DNA of 64,000 nt from contig NZ_CP078145.1 in assembly GCF_019222765.1 (NCBI RefSeq), positions 7,626,001 to 7,690,000 on the forward strand, read 5' to 3'. This document shows positions 53,980 through 63,897 of the stretch, one piece after another. A program made the position numbers and the translations under genes. Every line of letters starts with the position of its first letter. Positions within the stretch are counted from its first letter, which is position 1. The notes beneath the pieces were generated by a model that did not search any database, was not told where the DNA came from, and saw nothing but the letters and a program-made list of their open reading frames with translations. This DNA is from Nocardia iowensis. Its GTDB lineage: Bacteria; Actinomycetota; Actinomycetes; Mycobacteriales; Mycobacteriaceae.

Positions 53980-54433
53980 GAGCTTCCTTCGGTCGAGCGG
54001 TCTGGCTGAATTGGTAACACAGGCGAGCGACATACGGAGGCCGTTGCGAAAGCTGCTCGCCGCGAAATAGGTTGCCAGCAGTGTGCTTCTCGGTGGCCGA
54101 TGGATTAATCGGATGCGCGAGCCGAATGCATCTCGCTACAGTGTGCAATGCGCCGGGAGCGCACGCAACGACCGCCCCTCCGGGCACGAAAAGTGTTGCG
54201 CCATCACCGTTGCGACCGTAGAGCGCGCTATGCACGGAGTGCAGCTGACAATCACTTTCAATCGGTGTTATCGAAACCGGCTACTTCGTTTCAATTCACA
54301 CCGATGTCGCAAGCCGCACATTGCGGGTTCAGCAGATCGACCAGTCGATTTCCGCCGACGCACCAGACAAACATCCCCGCCGTGCACGCTCCTCGGGCCA
54401 CCTTCGTTCGGCCGCGCCTACTATGTCGTGACC
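53980..54433. other. Intergenic region with imperfect inverted repeat
   Basis: A lower-GC region. ATCGGTGTTATCGAAAC (54261-54277) and GTTTCAATTCACACCGAT (54288-54305) form an imperfect inverted repeat. An open frame on the plus strand reaches the next gene but its upstream part is not protein-like. It must hold the promoters of both divergent genes. Confidence 0.5.
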
Positions 54434-54826
54434 ATGCGAATCGACCTCTGCACCCTCGTCGTCGAGGACTACGACCCGGCGATCGCCTTCTTCACCGAAG
54501 CGCTCGGCTTCGAACTCATCGAGGACACTCCCGCAACGACCAACGATGGGCGGCCCAAACGCTGGGTCGTCGTTCGCCCGCCCGGCGCACAGACGGGCCT
54601 CCTGCTTGCCCGCGCGGACGGCACGGAACAGACCGAGGTGATCGGCAGCCAAACAGCGGGCCGAGTCGGATTCTTCCTACAGGTAGACGATTTCGACGCC
54701 GCATTCCACCGAATGGTGTCGTGCGGCGTCGAATTCGTCACTGCGCCAAGGCAAGAGCCGTACGGGCGGGTCGCGGTATTTCGCGATATCGCGGGCAACC
54801 GCTGGGATCTGCTCGGCCGCGCCTGA
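54434..54826 (+). CDS. VOC-family (glyoxalase-like) protein
   Basis: A 130-residue single VOC domain: MRIDLCTLVVEDYDPAIAFF, then TEALGFELIED, and the end VAVFRDIAGNRWDLLGRA. Metal ligands are not clearly conserved, so it may be a binding protein. ATG 54434 is preferred; a GTG two codons upstream is equivalent. The next gene is convergent, with 8 bases between stops. Confidence 0.85.
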   Translation: MRIDLCTLVVEDYDPAIAFFTEALGFELIEDTPATTNDGRPKRWVVVRPPGAQTGLLLARADGTEQTEVIGSQTAGRVGFFLQVDDFDAAFHRMVSCGVEFVTAPRQEPYGRVAVFRDIAGNRWDLLGRA

Positions 54827-54834
54827 TCTCGGCG

Positions 54835-56145
54835 CTAACCCGACACAGGATAGTTCGCGCGGATCACCGACTGCGTATCGCGGGCTCGCTTGATGGCGCG
54901 CAACCGAGTGAGTGTCGCCTCGTCGAAAGCCGCGGCGGCGGACTCGTCCGGGGTCAGGAACGTGTACGGCTTCAACCCGCTGATGTGGCCGCTGATCGCG
55001 TCGACGACCTCAACATTGCGCGCCTTGACCGCCGCCGTGCGATGCGGGAGACCGAGACCGAGGGCATACAGCAGGTACGGCTCGGTCACCGGGCCACGCG
55101 CCCCACCTTCCGGGCGGGCCTGCGCCAACGCGCCGCCCAGGTGCCGGATCTGGATATCGACCAGCGGCGAGACAGGCTCGTCCACAAGGGTTTTCAGCAC
55201 AGCGTCGCCGAGATCGGTGAGCAGTTCAGCACGGGACACTGAAGGACTCGGATCGGTGGGTTCGGCAGTGATGTCACCGAGACTCGCGACCGGAAGCACG
55301 CCGCGCGTGTCGGCAATCGGATCCTCGATCGCGTCCAAGCGAGCCAACAGCGCACGTCCGGCCGCGGCGTCGCCGAGGTAGGCGGCATCGAGCGCGACCA
55401 TGGGCGGTGCGTCGGGGAACTGCAGACGGTGGAACCACACCGACAGCTCGTCGGGCGCTGACGCGGTGATCTCCTGGAATGCCTCGAACACCGCACGTGT
55501 CCTGTTGCCCGGCCACAGCACCCGGCCGCCGTACAGGGCGGGCGCGGGGAAAAGATCGAACTCCAGTGCCGTCACGACGGCGAAATCACCGCCACCACCG
55601 CGCAACGCCCAGAACAGCTCGGGGTCGTTCGCGGCGGTGACCCGCGCCGGACTCCCCGTCGGATCCACGATCTCGAAGGCGCGCACGGCATCCGAGGCCC
55701 AGCCGTACTTGCGGCCGAACCAGCTGAGTCCACCACCGAGGGTGTATCCGGTCACCCCGACCACCGGATTGCTGCCCGCCAAGCCGGTCAGCCCGTGTGC
55801 CGCCGCCGCGGCCTGCACCTGCCCCCAGTTCGCTCCGGCCCCGACCCGCGCCACCCGCCGTTCGGCGTCGATATGCACGCTGTCGAGCCGCCCGGTGCGC
55901 AACAGGATCGCGTCCTTGATGCCACCCGACGCGCCGTGCCCGGTCGGTTGCGCGACCACCGGCACGCCCGCTCGTCGCGCGTAGGCGACCACGGCCGCCA
56001 CATCCTCCGCGTTCGCTGCCTGCACTACCGCGGCAACCGGCTGGGTCACCGTCAACGCCCACGGCCGCGCCGCGCCGTCGAATCCCGCATCGCCTGGTAG
56101 CAGAACCCGGCCGGTCAACGCGCCGCGCAGTTCTTCGAATGCCAT
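54835..56145 (-). CDS. FAD-binding oxidoreductase (berberine-bridge/BBE type)
   Basis: A 436-residue PCMH-fold flavoprotein. The FAD-linking His is in VAQPTGHGASGGIKDAILLR, and the second FAD region is GSNPVVGVTGYTLGGGLSWF with GRKYG. The second covalent Cys seen in some family members is absent at the expected place (VVGVTGY). The C-terminal BBE tail is short and ends NYPVSG instead of NYxD. It probably oxidises an alcohol, sugar or secondary metabolite. Confidence 0.88.
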   Translation of the reverse strand: MAFEELRGALTGRVLLPGDAGFDGAARPWALTVTQPVAAVVQAANAEDVAAVVAYARRAGVPVVAQPTGHGASGGIKDAILLRTGRLDSVHIDAERRVARVGAGANWGQVQAAAAAHGLTGLAGSNPVVGVTGYTLGGGLSWFGRKYGWASDAVRAFEIVDPTGSPARVTAANDPELFWALRGGGGDFAVVTALEFDLFPAPALYGGRVLWPGNRTRAVFEAFQEITASAPDELSVWFHRLQFPDAPPMVALDAAYLGDAAAGRALLARLDAIEDPIADTRGVLPVASLGDITAEPTDPSPSVSRAELLTDLGDAVLKTLVDEPVSPLVDIQIRHLGGALAQARPEGGARGPVTEPYLLYALGLGLPHRTAAVKARNVEVVDAISGHISGLKPYTFLTPDESAAAAFDEATLTRLRAIKRARDTQSVIRANYPVSG

Positions 56146-56284
56146 TGCCTATTCCTACTTTCGCAGCTGTTCGTGATCGAAAACAGATACGCGGCAGCGA
56201 ATCCACCCGGGGATCGTGCCGCGACTATCTGATTGACGAAACAGCGCGCGAAAAAGTAACAAGCAACAGCTCAGCGACCGAAAG

Positions 56285-56551
56285 TCAGGTCTTGTCGGAC
56301 CGGCCGTCCGGCTCGACCTCGTCGGTCCGCTTGGTGATGCCGGGCTCGGTCCCCTCGTCGGCCTCCTGGTCCGGCTCGGGGTGGTCGGGCTCGAATGTCG
56401 CGGGCAGGTTCTTGATGTGCTTGTTCATCGAACGAACCAGCAGCACCGTGCCTGCCAGCAGCAGCAGGATCAGGACCAACCCGAGCGGCGACGCCTTGCC
56501 GAACTCGGGTCCGGTCGGCGTGCCCGGCGTCTGGGCGAGCAGAACCAGCAT
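56285..56551 (-). CDS. Small single-span membrane protein downstream of mca
   Basis: An 88-residue protein with one membrane helix (LGLVLILLLLAGTVLLVRSM, residues 23-42) and an acidic cytoplasmic tail. Its ATG shares one base with the mca stop (TGATG), so the two are translated together. The same small gene follows mca in mycobacteria (Rv1083). The function is unknown. Confidence 0.8.
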   Translation of the reverse strand: MLVLLAQTPGTPTGPEFGKASPLGLVLILLLLAGTVLLVRSMNKHIKNLPATFEPDHPEPDQEADEGTEPGITKRTDEVEPDGRSDKT

Positions 56552-57435
56552 CACCGCTGCTCGTCTTCGATGCCGGCGAACAGGTCGGTCTCCGGCAGCG
56601 CCGTCTTGACCCTGGTCTTGGCCAGTTCGAATTCCTCGGTCGGCCAGAGCCGCTGCTGCAGTTCCAGCGGGATGGCGAAGAACGCGCCGTTCGGGTCGAT
56701 CTGGGTGGCGTGCGCGCGCAGCGCGTCGTCGCGCTGCGGGAAGTATTTGGCGCAGTCGATCTGGGTGGTGACCCTGGAGAACACGTCGCCGCGCTCGGGG
56801 ACGTACTTGCGCATCCGGTCCAGCCATTCCTGTAGCGGGAACGGCTCGCCCATCCGCTCGTACTCCTCGGCGAAGACCTCCATCCGGCGCGCGGTGAACC
56901 CGTGGTCGTAGTACAGCTTCAGCGGTGTCCACGGCTCGCCCGCGTCGGGGAACCGTTCCGGATCGCCGGACGCGTCGAATGCGGCAACCGACACCTCATG
57001 GCAGCGGATGTGATCCGGATGCGGGTAGCCGCCGAGTTCGTCGTAGGTGGTCATGACGTGCGGCTTGAACTCGCGAACCACCCGGACCAGCGCCTCGGTG
57101 GCCTCTTCCAGCGGGACCAGCGCGAAACATCCCTCCGGCAGCGGCGGCAGCGGATCACCTTCCGGCAGACCGGAATCGACGAAACCGAGCCAGTGCTGGC
57201 GCACGCCGAGCGCCCGCGCCGCGGCGGCCATCTCCTCGCGGCGGATCTCGTTGATCCGGTCGAGGACACCGGGGGTGTCCATCGCGGGGTTCAGGATGCT
57301 GCCACGTTCGCCACCGGTCAGCGTTACGACCAGGACGTCGTGTCCTTCGTCGGCGTACCGGGCGGTCGTGGCGGCACCCTTGCTGGATTCGTCGTCGGGG
57401 TGGGCATGCACCGCCATGAGGCGAAGGCCACTCAC
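56551..57435 (-). CDS. mca: Mycothiol S-conjugate amidase
   Basis: A 294-residue zinc amidase that cleaves mycothiol adducts into a mercapturic acid, which is exported, and GlcN-Ins, which is reused. The zinc site is [10 protein letters not shown] and [14 protein letters not shown]. Lys19 (ESSKGAAT) is the residue that marks Mca rather than the biosynthetic deacetylase MshB. Its presence shows that the organism makes mycothiol. It is upstream of and coupled to the small membrane-protein gene. Confidence 0.95.
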   Translation of the reverse strand: MSGLRLMAVHAHPDDESSKGAATTARYADEGHDVLVVTLTGGERGSILNPAMDTPGVLDRINEIRREEMAAAARALGVRQHWLGFVDSGLPEGDPLPPLPEGCFALVPLEEATEALVRVVREFKPHVMTTYDELGGYPHPDHIRCHEVSVAAFDASGDPERFPDAGEPWTPLKLYYDHGFTARRMEVFAEEYERMGEPFPLQEWLDRMRKYVPERGDVFSRVTTQIDCAKYFPQRDDALRAHATQIDPNGAFFAIPLELQQRLWPTEEFELAKTRVKTALPETDLFAGIEDEQR

Positions 57436-57536
57436 GTCTCGTTCACCATCGCTCTCGCTCGCGGGTGTCTGGTCTTCGTTCCCTATAGTTCCATTCGACC
57501 GACTTTTGTTCCGACGTACCCCCCGGGAGCGACCTT

Positions 57537-58010
57537 GTGAGCCAGCCCGATGGAACCCAGGGAATCCAGCGCAGCGATGCCGCGGCTCCGGTGACGAACC
57601 ACAGGCCGACCGATCGGTATGGAACCAGGCCGGCCGTCAATCGCCGGTGGCTGCCGCTGGCCCTCGGGGTTGTCGTGGTGTTGCTCGGGTGTGGCGTCGC
57701 TTACCTCGGCTACCAGAAGTACGGCCCCAAGGACATCGAGTTCGAGCAGCTGGGCTACACCGTCACCGACGACTCGACGATGACGATCCGGATGAAGGTC
57801 ACCCGCAAGGACCCGCAACAGCCTGCGGTATGTTTCGTCCGTGCGATGGCGCGCGACAGTGTCGAGGTCGGCCGTCGAGAGGTCTTGATCGCGCCGTCTA
57901 CCAGCGGCACGATCGAGCAGACCACCACGGTCAAGGCGTCCTCGCGACCCGCCTCCAGCAGTATTTACGGATGTAGTGGACAGGTGCCCAGCTATCTTCG
58001 GGCAGGGTGA
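57537..58010 (+). CDS. DUF4307 membrane protein
   Basis: A 157-residue protein: a disordered N-terminus of about 35 residues, one membrane helix ([21 protein letters not shown]) and an extracytoplasmic domain with [20 protein letters not shown], two cysteines (AVCFVRAMA and YGCSGQVP) and an Ig-like strand pattern. Members lie between mca and greA in Mycobacteriales. The function is unknown. Confidence 0.85.
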   Translation: MSQPDGTQGIQRSDAAAPVTNHRPTDRYGTRPAVNRRWLPLALGVVVVLLGCGVAYLGYQKYGPKDIEFEQLGYTVTDDSTMTIRMKVTRKDPQQPAVCFVRAMARDSVEVGRREVLIAPSTSGTIEQTTTVKASSRPASSSIYGCSGQVPSYLRAG

Positions 58011-58090
58011 TTTGCCCCTTTTGCCGTACCATCCATCCTCGAAATTAACTCCGACCTGCACGTTTGTGATTCATGCTAAAATGGCCTGAT

Positions 58091-58117
58091 ACACGGTTCC
58101 GGGGTTCGGAGCCGTGT
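58091..58117 (+). terminator. Hairpin after DUF4307 gene
   Basis: ACACGGTTCCG and CGGAGCCGTGT pair over 11 bases with one mismatch and a 5-base loop, followed by TTGCTG. The rest of the 58011-58312 gap should hold the greA promoter; a second 7-base inverted repeat GTTCCGG/CCGGAAC lies at about 58149-58176. Confidence 0.5.
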
Positions 58118-58312
58118 TTGCTGCATTGGCGGCCAGCGCTATCTGTTCCGGATTATGAGCTTTGCCCGGAACCAGGGTCTGTCGGGGTTCGATGAACTTC
58201 CCAGGATCGCTCTAGCCGTCGACTGGTGTCGTGCCCGCCCCACCGGGTGGGTACTGCGGCAGTTATCAGGGAATCCCGGCCCGCCGGGAACAACTACTAG
58301 GGAGTGATCGAG

Positions 58313-58807
58313 ATGACTGAGACGCAAGTGACGTGGCTGACCCCGGAGTCGCACGACAGGCTCAAGGGCGAACTCGATGCGCTCATCGCCAATCGTCCCG
58401 TCATCGCTGCCGAGATCAACGAACGCCGTGAAGAGGGCGACCTCAAGGAGAACGGCGGATACCACGCCGCCCGTGAGGAGCAGGGCCAGCAGGAGGCGCG
58501 CATTCGCCAACTGCAGGAGCTGCTGAACAACGCCAAGGTCGGCGTCGCGCCGACGAAGTCCGGCGTCGCACTCCCCGGTTCGGTCGTCAAGGTCTACTAC
58601 GACGGCGACGAGTCCGACACCGAAACCTTCCTCATCGCGACCCGCGAAGAGGGCTTGAACGACTCCAAGCTGGAGACCTACTCGCCCGCCTCCCCGCTCG
58701 GCGGCGCGCTCATCGACGCCAAGGTCGGCGAGACCCGCGAGTACACACTGCCCAACGGCAACACCATGAAGGTCACCCTGGTCAGCGCGGAGCCTTACCA
58801 CAGCTGA
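58313..58807 (+). CDS. greA: Transcription elongation factor GreA
   Basis: A 164-residue factor that rescues backtracked RNA polymerase. The coiled-coil arm carries the catalytic acidic tip ([20 protein letters not shown], Asp-x-x-Glu) and the C-terminal FKBP-like domain is complete ([20 protein letters not shown]). ATG 58313 is set by AGGGAG at about 58298-58304; GTG 58304 is inside that site. It is monocistronic with a strong hairpin after it. Confidence 0.96.
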   Translation: MTETQVTWLTPESHDRLKGELDALIANRPVIAAEINERREEGDLKENGGYHAAREEQGQQEARIRQLQELLNNAKVGVAPTKSGVALPGSVVKVYYDGDESDTETFLIATREEGLNDSKLETYSPASPLGGALIDAKVGETREYTLPNGNTMKVTLVSAEPYHS

Positions 58808-58869
58808 CGCCTTCGGCCGTGGCGCCGCGCGACCCGCGCGGCCCGACCGGCTGCTTCCCCTGAGACACG

Positions 58870-58902
58870 AACGGCCGCGCCCGATTTCCAGGCGCGGCCG
58901 TT
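58870..58902. terminator. Bidirectional terminator between greA and metB
   Basis: AACGGCCGCGCC and GGCGCGGCCGTT form a perfect 12-base stem with a 9-base loop (58882-58890). It lies between the two convergent stop codons. Confidence 0.8.
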
Positions 58903-58917
58903 TCGTCATCTCGGCTC

Positions 58918-60063
58918 TCAGCTTCCGAGCGCCTGCTCGATATCGGCGAGCAGGTCGGCGGCGTCCTCGATGCCGACCGACAGCCGCACCAGATCCGCGG
59001 GCACCTCCAGCACGGAGCCCTCGGTGGACGCGTGCGTCATCGCGGCCGGGTGCTCGATCAGCGACTCCACCCCGCCGAGCGACTCGGCCAGCGTGAATAC
59101 CTTGGTGCGCGAGCAGAAGTCGCGAGCCGCGTCGGGACCGCCGTGCAGCCGCACCGAGATCATCCCGCCGAACCGACGCATCTGCTTGGCGGCGACCGCG
59201 TGGCCCGGGTGCTCCGGCAGGCCCGGGTAGATCACCTGGGAGATGGCCGGATGCCGGGACAGGAACTCGGCCATGGTTTCCGCGTTGTCGCAGTGCCGGT
59301 CCATCCGCACGGCCAGGGTCTTGGTGCCGCGCAAGGTGAGGAAGGCGTCGAACGGGCCGGGAACCGCGCCCGCGCCGTTCTGCAGGAACGCGAACGCGGC
59401 GTCGAGCTCGGGATCGTTGGTGATCAGCGCACCGCCGACCACGTCGGAGTGACCACCGAGATACTTGGTGGTCGAGTGGGTGACGATGTCGGCGCCGAGC
59501 AGCAGCGGCTGCTGCAGGTACGGCGTGGCGAAGGTGTTGTCCACCACCAGCTTCGCGCCCGCGGCATGCGCGATATCGGCGAGGGCGGGAATGTCGCCGA
59601 TGCTCAGCAGCGGGTTGGTCGGGGTCTCGACCCAGACCAGTTTGGTGTTCGGGCGGATCGCCGCGCGCATCTCGTCCACGTCGAAAACGTGCGCGGGGGA
59701 GTGCTCGATGCCCCATTGGCTGAACACCTTGTCGATCAGGCGGAAGGTGCCGCCGTACGCGTCGTCCGGGATGACGATGTGGTCGCCGGGCCGCAGCGTG
59801 GCGCGAATGGCACAGTCGGTTGCCGCCATGCCCGACGCGAAGGCCCGGCCGTAACTACCGGATTCGAGCGCGGCGAGGTTCGCTTCCAGCGCGGACCTGG
59901 TCGGGTTGCCGGTGCGGGCGTATTCGAAACCGCCGCGCAGCCCGCCGACCCCGTCCTGGGCGAATGTCGAACTCGCGTAGATGGGCACGTTCACCGCGCC
60001 GGTCTGCGGATCGGGATCGAATCCTGCGTGCACGGCCCGTGTGGAGAACCCCAGCTCACTCAT
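58918..60063 (-). CDS. metB: Cystathionine gamma-synthase
   Basis: A 381-residue PLP enzyme of the Cys/Met metabolism group. The PLP lysine is in THSTTKYLGGHSDVVGGALI; YARTGNPTRSALE and SLGGVESLIEHPAAMTHAS are conserved. In mycobacteria the orthologue (Rv1079) joins activated homoserine and cysteine to cystathionine. A cystathionine gamma-lyase role cannot be excluded by sequence alone, because the two classes are very close. Confidence 0.92.
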   Translation of the reverse strand: MSELGFSTRAVHAGFDPDPQTGAVNVPIYASSTFAQDGVGGLRGGFEYARTGNPTRSALEANLAALESGSYGRAFASGMAATDCAIRATLRPGDHIVIPDDAYGGTFRLIDKVFSQWGIEHSPAHVFDVDEMRAAIRPNTKLVWVETPTNPLLSIGDIPALADIAHAAGAKLVVDNTFATPYLQQPLLLGADIVTHSTTKYLGGHSDVVGGALITNDPELDAAFAFLQNGAGAVPGPFDAFLTLRGTKTLAVRMDRHCDNAETMAEFLSRHPAISQVIYPGLPEHPGHAVAAKQMRRFGGMISVRLHGGPDAARDFCSRTKVFTLAESLGGVESLIEHPAAMTHASTEGSVLEVPADLVRLSVGIEDAADLLADIEQALGS

Positions 60064-60249
60064 AGCCCCCAGCCTAATCAGGAGCGATTCTCCGGCAACC
60101 CGCTGGTCGTCCGCAGTCGACGCCCGAGAGGCGTTTCCGCGCCGGCTCCGATCTAGTTACGCAGCTAGGCCGTGTAGACCGAAAATTTTGTGCCGAGAAC
60201 CTGACATGACTCCGATCTCACCGGCCCCCTCCCCAATTAGGCTTAGCGC

Positions 60250-61425
60250 ATGGTGACTGTGGAAGAACTGTTCGCGATCGACTCCCTACTGTCCGACGAC
60301 GAGCGCGAGATCCGCGCTGCCGTCGCGACCTTCGCGAACCAACGGCTGCGCCCGCACATCGCGGACTGGTTCGAGGCAGGGACCTTCCCGGCCCGCGAGA
60401 TCGCTCCGCAACTGGGCGAGGTCGGACTGCTCGGCATGCATCTGGAGGGCTATGGCTGCGCGGGCATGTCGGCCACCATGTACGGGCTGGCCTGCCAGGA
60501 ACTGGAGGCGGTCGATTCCGGCGTGCGCAGCATGGTGTCGGTGCAGGGCTCGCTCGCGATGACCGCGATCCACAAGTACGGCTCGGAGGAGCAGAAGCAG
60601 CAGTGGCTGCCGGAGATGGCGGCGGGCCGCGTGCTCGGCTGCTTCGGGCTCACCGAACCCGATTTCGGCTCCAACCCCGGCGGCATGCGGACCAGAGCCA
60701 AGCGCGACGGCACCGACTGGGTGCTCAACGGCTCGAAGATGTGGATCACCAACGGCTCGGTGGCCGATGTCGCGGTGGTGTGGGCGCAGACCGAGGACGA
60801 GGGCAAGCAGGTGATCCGCGGCTTCCTGGTCCCCGCCGGGACGGCCGGATTCAGTGCGCGCGAGATGCACCGCAAGCTGTCGCTGCGCGCCTCGGTGACC
60901 GCCGAACTCGACCTCGACGATGTCCGGCTGCCCGCCGACGCCGTGTTGCCGGAGTCGCGTGGGCTGGCCTCGCCGCTGGCCTGCCTGAGCGAAGCGCGGT
61001 TCGGGATCATCTTCGGCGCGCTCGGCGCGGCCCGTGACTGTCTGACCTCCACCATCGAATACGCGCGCACCCGCGAGGTCTTCGACAAGCCGCTGGCCGC
61101 GTACCAGCTGACCCAGGCGAAGCTCGCGGACATGGTCCTGGAATTCGGCAAGGGTCAGCTGCTCGCGCTGCACCTGGGCCGGTTGAAGGATCGCGGTGTG
61201 GTGACTCCCGAACAGGTGAGTGCGGGCAAGTTGAACAGCACCAGGGAGGCCATCGCGATCGCCCGCGAGTGCCGCACCATCCTCGGTGCGAATGGCATCA
61301 CGCTGGACTACCCGGTGTTGCGCCATGCGAACAACCTGGAGTCGGTGCTCACCTACGAGGGCACCGCGGAGGTGCATCAGCTGGTGCTCGGTCGCGCCCT
61401 GACCGACGCCAACGCCTTCAGGTAG
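60250..61425 (+). CDS. Acyl-CoA dehydrogenase, glutaryl-CoA dehydrogenase-like
   Basis: A 391-residue flavoprotein. The catalytic Glu is in LTYEGTAEVHQL, and the FAD/substrate regions are CFGLTEPDFGSNPGGMRTRA and MWITNGSVADVAVVWA. The block VDSGVRSMVSVQGSLAMTAI, then HKYGSEEQKQQWLPEMA, is typical of the glutaryl-CoA dehydrogenase group, which works on lysine/tryptophan catabolites. ATG follows a region without a clear ribosome site. It stands alone. Substrate assignment is by similarity and not certain. Confidence 0.88.
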   Translation: MVTVEELFAIDSLLSDDEREIRAAVATFANQRLRPHIADWFEAGTFPAREIAPQLGEVGLLGMHLEGYGCAGMSATMYGLACQELEAVDSGVRSMVSVQGSLAMTAIHKYGSEEQKQQWLPEMAAGRVLGCFGLTEPDFGSNPGGMRTRAKRDGTDWVLNGSKMWITNGSVADVAVVWAQTEDEGKQVIRGFLVPAGTAGFSAREMHRKLSLRASVTAELDLDDVRLPADAVLPESRGLASPLACLSEARFGIIFGALGAARDCLTSTIEYARTREVFDKPLAAYQLTQAKLADMVLEFGKGQLLALHLGRLKDRGVVTPEQVSAGKLNSTREAIAIARECRTILGANGITLDYPVLRHANNLESVLTYEGTAEVHQLVLGRALTDANAFR

Positions 61426-61637
61426 CCCCGGTCCGGTAGGCGAACCAGCTCCTGACCGTGGGGAGTCGGCTCGACTGACTACGCAGCCGACGGGCACCTG
61501 ATCGGGCGGCTTCCGGCGAACCGTTTCTCCCACAACGATTTTCGCGCGGCGAATTTGCTGGGACGGTTAATCCGACAAAGCCGACTGGGTCAAGCATCAC
61601 AATTTCATAAAGACACGCCGGTTGCTAGCATAGGAAC

Positions 61638-62009
61638 ATGTTTTTGCTGGGCCCCGCGTTGCTCGAAGTGTCGGCACGCAAGATATTGAACCGCCTGCAC
61701 AAGACGCACGGGGTACCGGCGCTTGCCGCCGCCGCGGAGCTACCGGCGCTGTCCGCGGCGCTGGATCAGCACGCCGCCGCCGTCCGCGACATTCTCGAGC
61801 TCGGCGTCGAGGGCGCCGCGCGAGTTCCGGTGAGCGTGCTGCTCGCGGGTTACGCGCGCGGACTCCTCGATCACGTCCGTGAGGTCGCGGCCGAACACGG
61901 CGCGATGACCAGCTCGACGCCCGGTGACCTCGGCAGCTGGGCGGACGCCGACTGGGTGCAGCTGCGCCTGGCGAGCGTGTGCTTGCACGCATCCCGGCAG
62001 CCCGCCTGA
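61638..62009 (+). CDS. Small helical hypothetical protein (DUF6401-like)
   Basis: A 123-residue helical protein. The parts ARKILNRLHKTHGVPALAAA and ALDQHAAAVRDILELGV, and the end DADWVQLRLASVCLHASRQ, recall DUF6401 proteins of actinobacteria. I hold that name loosely. It has no signal or membrane segment. A very strong hairpin follows it. Confidence 0.65.
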   Translation: MFLLGPALLEVSARKILNRLHKTHGVPALAAAAELPALSAALDQHAAAVRDILELGVEGAARVPVSVLLAGYARGLLDHVREVAAEHGAMTSSTPGDLGSWADADWVQLRLASVCLHASRQPA

Positions 62010-62026
62010 ACATCTGGCCCTGACAC

Positions 62027-62061
62027 ACGTCCGCCGCGGGCGTCGAGCCCGCGGCGGACGT
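62027..62061. terminator. Bidirectional terminator hairpin
   Basis: ACGTCCGCCGCGGGC and its exact reverse complement form a perfect 15-base stem with loop GTCGA, between two convergent genes. Confidence 0.8.
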
Positions 62062-62090
62062 ACTTGTCACTCCTGACGGATGCGGCGTTC

Positions 62091-62993
62091 CTAACGCACG
62101 TCACCCGGATCGCGGTAGCCCATGTACTCGCCGGACTGCTGGTAAGAACCGCCGCCCTGCTGGTACGCGCCGCCACCGCCCTGCATCGCGCCCTGGTCCC
62201 ACTGCTGGGCAGACTGGCCCTGGCCGCGCGCGGCCTGCTGGTCCATCCATAGCTGCTCGCGCGACGCGTCCTCGCGACCACGCGAGTACGCCTGCGCGTG
62301 ACCCTTGACCGCGGGCATCTCCTCTTCCAGCCCGCTCAGCCAGTTCTCCCAGCGCTGCTGCATCGGGCGAACCATGCCGCCGCCGACGCCGACCACCAGG
62401 ATGCCGCCGATGGTGGCGAGCACCGCGATGAGGATCGGCATGGTGACCGACATGGCCACCCCGATCTGGTTCAGCGCGGCGACGATGCCGACGCCCCAGA
62501 TGAACACCGCGGCGACCCGGCCGATCATCGCGCCGTAGGACAGGCCGCCGAGCATGTTGCCGACCAGGTCACGCACTGCGGAGGCGATCGCGCCCGCGAT
62601 CACCACGATGATGATCGCCACCGCCGCCTTGGGCAGCCACGACACGATGCCGTCGAGCAGATCGCTCACCGGGTTCGGACCGAAGACACCGAAGCCGAGC
62701 TGGAGGGCGATCAGCAGGATCGCGTAGTACGCCAGCTTCGCCAGCAGATCCGAGGCGTCGTAGCGACTGCGCGACATCATCTGCTTGAGGCCGCCGCGCT
62801 CGACCAGGCGGTCGAAGCCGACCCGCTCGAGCACCTTGTTCACGATTGTCGACACGGCCTTCGCAACGATCCAGCCGATGAGCAAGATGACGATGAATCC
62901 GGCCAGCTTGGGGACGAACGTGGCGATCGAGCTCCACGCGTCCGAAAACCCCTTCTGGAAATCGATAGCCAAACTGGAGGTGTACATGCCCAT
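62091..62993 (-). CDS. Mechanosensitive-channel-type membrane protein (TM_helix family)
   Basis: A 300-residue protein. An N-terminal helix region has VPKLAGFIVILLIGWIVAKA, then repeated long helices (AAVAIIIVVIAGAIASAVRD, LVGNMLGG) as in conserved TM-helix/CmpX-type proteins of the small-conductance channel group. The last 90 residues are Gln/Gly-rich and probably disordered. ATG 62993 and the in-frame ATG two codons later are equivalent. It may relieve osmotic stress. The full MscS beta domain is not present. Confidence 0.82.
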   Translation of the reverse strand: MGMYTSSLAIDFQKGFSDAWSSIATFVPKLAGFIVILLIGWIVAKAVSTIVNKVLERVGFDRLVERGGLKQMMSRSRYDASDLLAKLAYYAILLIALQLGFGVFGPNPVSDLLDGIVSWLPKAAVAIIIVVIAGAIASAVRDLVGNMLGGLSYGAMIGRVAAVFIWGVGIVAALNQIGVAMSVTMPILIAVLATIGGILVVGVGGGMVRPMQQRWENWLSGLEEEMPAVKGHAQAYSRGREDASREQLWMDQQAARGQGQSAQQWDQGAMQGGGGAYQQGGGSYQQSGEYMGYRDPGDVR

Positions 62994-63419
62994 CCCTTCG
63001 CTATCCGATTACGCCATGGCAGTTTGCCGAGGCTGCTTCAAAGCCGGTTATACCCCGGCGACATAACTCGAATCACGCGTTTGCAGATAATTTGCCACAT
63101 TGCAGCATTCGACGCGACCGCTACGGATCCGGCGCGCGGGGCGATATCGGCTGCCGACGAGCGACGCGGACTGGTCGGTCTTCCTCACAGCCGGGACCGA
63201 CGGGATGCGGAGAAGATTGTTACGACCTGTCATCGCGGTGCCATCTCGCTGTCACCGACACGCCAAGGTAAACAGCGCACGCTTATCTCGGATCCGGCAT
63301 CAGGGCAATGCCTCCCGCCTGACACCCCCGGAGGTGCACGATGTACACGCTGTCAGCCGTCCCCGTCGATCGAGGGTCGATCTCCCATATCGGGAGCCGC
63401 ACGCCGCTGGGAGCCCGCG
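62994..63419. other. Divergent intergenic region
   Basis: It holds an AT-rich stretch at about 63046-63100 with GGTATAACC read on the minus strand, a possible -10 element for the channel gene. A plus-strand frame through the region has no start and no protein-like composition before 63420. I see nothing else. Confidence 0.45.
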
Positions 63420-63878
63420 ATGTTCGTGCGTGATCGTGCTCTCTCCGCCACCGGCGGCACCGCCGCGCCACTGCCGGATCACCGCGAACTGGTCGCCGCT
63501 TTCGGCGGCCAAGACGGTGATCCGAACACCGACCATCCGCTGATCGTCTGGGCTCGCAGCTTGGCCACGCTGCACCGGCAGCGCCACGGTGATCCGCTGG
63601 CTGCCGCCGGAATCGACTGCCGCCGAGCCGAATTGGTCGCCGCCATCGATACCTGGGTGGCCACTCAGCTGCCCCGCCGCAGCTGCACCGACCACCTGCG
63701 CGCCGGTTCGCTCGGCGCCACCGTCGATCGCATGGCGGCGGCGCACGCGCATGCCAGCCATCTGCTGCACACCGCCGAAAAGGTTTCCGACGATCGGGTC
63801 CATGCGGCGTGGTATCGGCTCGCGTCGCTGGCCGACGAATGGACGGATCTGATCATCGGCGCGGTACGGAAGGCTTAG
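63420..63878 (+). CDS. DUF4254 family protein
   Basis: A 152-residue helical protein. ATG 63420 is set by GGGAG 7 bases upstream. Family features are HPLIVWARSLATLHRQRHGD, IDCRRAELVAAIDTWVATQL, and HAAWYRLASLADEWTDLI near the end. DUF4254 proteins are common in Nocardia in several copies and have no known role. The composition suggests a soluble helical bundle. Confidence 0.78.
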   Translation: MFVRDRALSATGGTAAPLPDHRELVAAFGGQDGDPNTDHPLIVWARSLATLHRQRHGDPLAAAGIDCRRAELVAAIDTWVATQLPRRSCTDHLRAGSLGATVDRMAAAHAHASHLLHTAEKVSDDRVHAAWYRLASLADEWTDLIIGAVRKA

Positions 63879-63897
63879 CGGTTCCGCCCCAACCAAG

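Noticed and set aside
62298..63419. Long plus-strand frame joined to the DUF4254 gene
   Set aside because: Its first 1.1 kb is the mirror of the channel gene and Asp/His/Arg-rich; the real start is ATG 63420.
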